NCBI GenBank assembly: GCA_026874595.1
Contig: CM049310.1
Span: 2,356,001-2,420,000, forward strand
Length of the DNA: 64,000 bases
Source: Sipunculus nudus
Lineage: Eukaryota > Annelida > Sipuncula > Golfingiida > Sipunculidae
Direction of reading: 5' to 3'
Below are positions 63,531 through 64,000 of this stretch, piece after piece; position 1 is the first letter of the stretch, and the number at the start of each line of letters is the position of its first letter. The notes beneath the pieces were generated by a model that saw only the letters and a list, made by a program, of their open reading frames with translations, ran no database searches and was not told the DNA's origin. Both the position numbers and the translations under genes were made by a program.

Positions 63531-63545
63531 AAAAGGAGGGAGTGA
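63531..63545 (+). promoter_or_regulatory. Polypurine tract
   Basis: AAAAGGAGGGAGTGA directly abuts the right LTR. It is the expected primer site for plus-strand DNA synthesis. Confidence 0.85.
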
Positions 63546-64000
63546 TGTCACCAGACAATAGGTGACAATATGTACGGTGTTTTGTATCATAGTTTAACGA
63601 AGTCTGTTCTCTATTGATATTGACGTGAAACGTCATCCTAAAGCGTTGACAGGTCTTGATTGTATATATATATATTGTGTATTCTTGTATGAAATCCCAT
63701 CGGCTATCAGCTGATTTATCCGTGTCACGCTTCGGTGTATTATTACATTTTGGTATGTGGGTCGCCATGGTGACGCTAACAGTCAAACTAGGTCACATAT
63801 ATCCTTATATGGGACACTTGAGAAATAAGCCAATCAGAGAACCGGATTGCCGTACACAGTGAACAGGCGATTGTGACGTCAGACTTCAAGAAGAGACGCT
63901 GATCGTTGGTTCAGTTGGGTCTTGAAGCTTGAGGTGGCAGCACGCACGCACGGGAATAGGAACATTGAAACGCCAGGAACGGCATAGAAGCAAGCTTCTA
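63546..64000 (+). repeat. Right LTR, first 455 bp
   Basis: Matches 57034-57488 with no difference found by eye and is cut by the window edge. Full length is expected to end near 64694, followed by a GTAAG target duplication. Confidence 0.95.

Larger units (their letters stand above)
57034..64000 (+). mobile_element. Ty3/gypsy-type LTR retrotransposon with Gmr1 pol order (right LTR cut by window)
   Basis: Left LTR 57034-58182, primer-binding site near 58188, gag and pol at 58903-63336, polypurine tract 63531-63545, right LTR from 63546. If the right LTR is full length, the element is about 7.66 kb. Domain order in the long frame is nucleocapsid knuckle, protease, integrase, reverse transcriptase, RNase H. 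Sequence motifs are of the gypsy type, yet integrase precedes RT, as in the Gmr1 group first described from Atlantic cod. No envelope gene is present. The visible LTR halves appear identical, so insertion was recent. Confidence 0.95.

Overview
The window is eukaryotic, AT-rich and gene-poor: genes are split by spliceosomal introns, there are AATAAA polyadenylation signals, and most of the sequence is transposons and satellites. A marine invertebrate, possibly a bivalve-like lophotrochozoan, is my best guess. That rests on the repeat style (GTCC-rich interspersed repeats, large satellites, a Ty3/gypsy-type element of the Gmr1 pol order), not on a diagnostic gene.

Left part (1-26.2 kb). The last three coding exons of RPLP1 (ribosomal stalk protein P1) lie at 5054-6691. 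A repeat copy sits just upstream, and a second, longer copy of that repeat lies at 10.0-13.6 kb. A block of dense palindromes follows at 13.7-14.2 kb. Then come a 2.7-kb transposon with CAGGG ends and a 6-bp target duplication, and a 773-bp probable solo LTR. A four-exon minus-strand gene at 20312-24811 encodes a 516-residue coiled-coil protein ending in a GRIP-like domain. One of its introns appears to be GC-AG, and another holds a solo LTR with a perfect 5-bp target duplication.

Middle part (26.2-47.3 kb). A 21-kb block is bounded by a 21-bp inverted repeat (20 of 21 positions match) and near-duplicate flanks. Inside, an 81/87-bp satellite (array A) occurs as a 10-kb array on the left and a 2.9-kb array in inverted orientation on the right. 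Between them is a 77-bp satellite (array B) with telomere-like words. Array B is split by a 4-kb nested element with its own inverted ends and TATATG-rich subterminal arrays. The nested element carries a small spliced, gene-like unit with a CRE, clean splice sites, a polyadenylation signal and one in-frame stop. This composite is the strongest candidate for an undescribed element.

Right part (47.3-64 kb). A seven-coding-exon minus-strand gene (49339-55003) encodes a 182-residue lysine/arginine-rich helical protein I do not recognise. A perfect RFX X-box lies 173 bp upstream of its start codon, which suggests a ciliary role. From 57034 to the window end lies a very young LTR retrotransposon. 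Its left LTR (1149 bp) and the visible 455 bp of its right LTR appear identical. Its pol order is protease-integrase-RT-RNase H, as in the Gmr1 group, and gag is interrupted by one in-frame TGA. It landed inside another copy of the interspersed repeat seen at 10 kb.

I saw no tRNA, rRNA, CRISPR array or prokaryotic feature.
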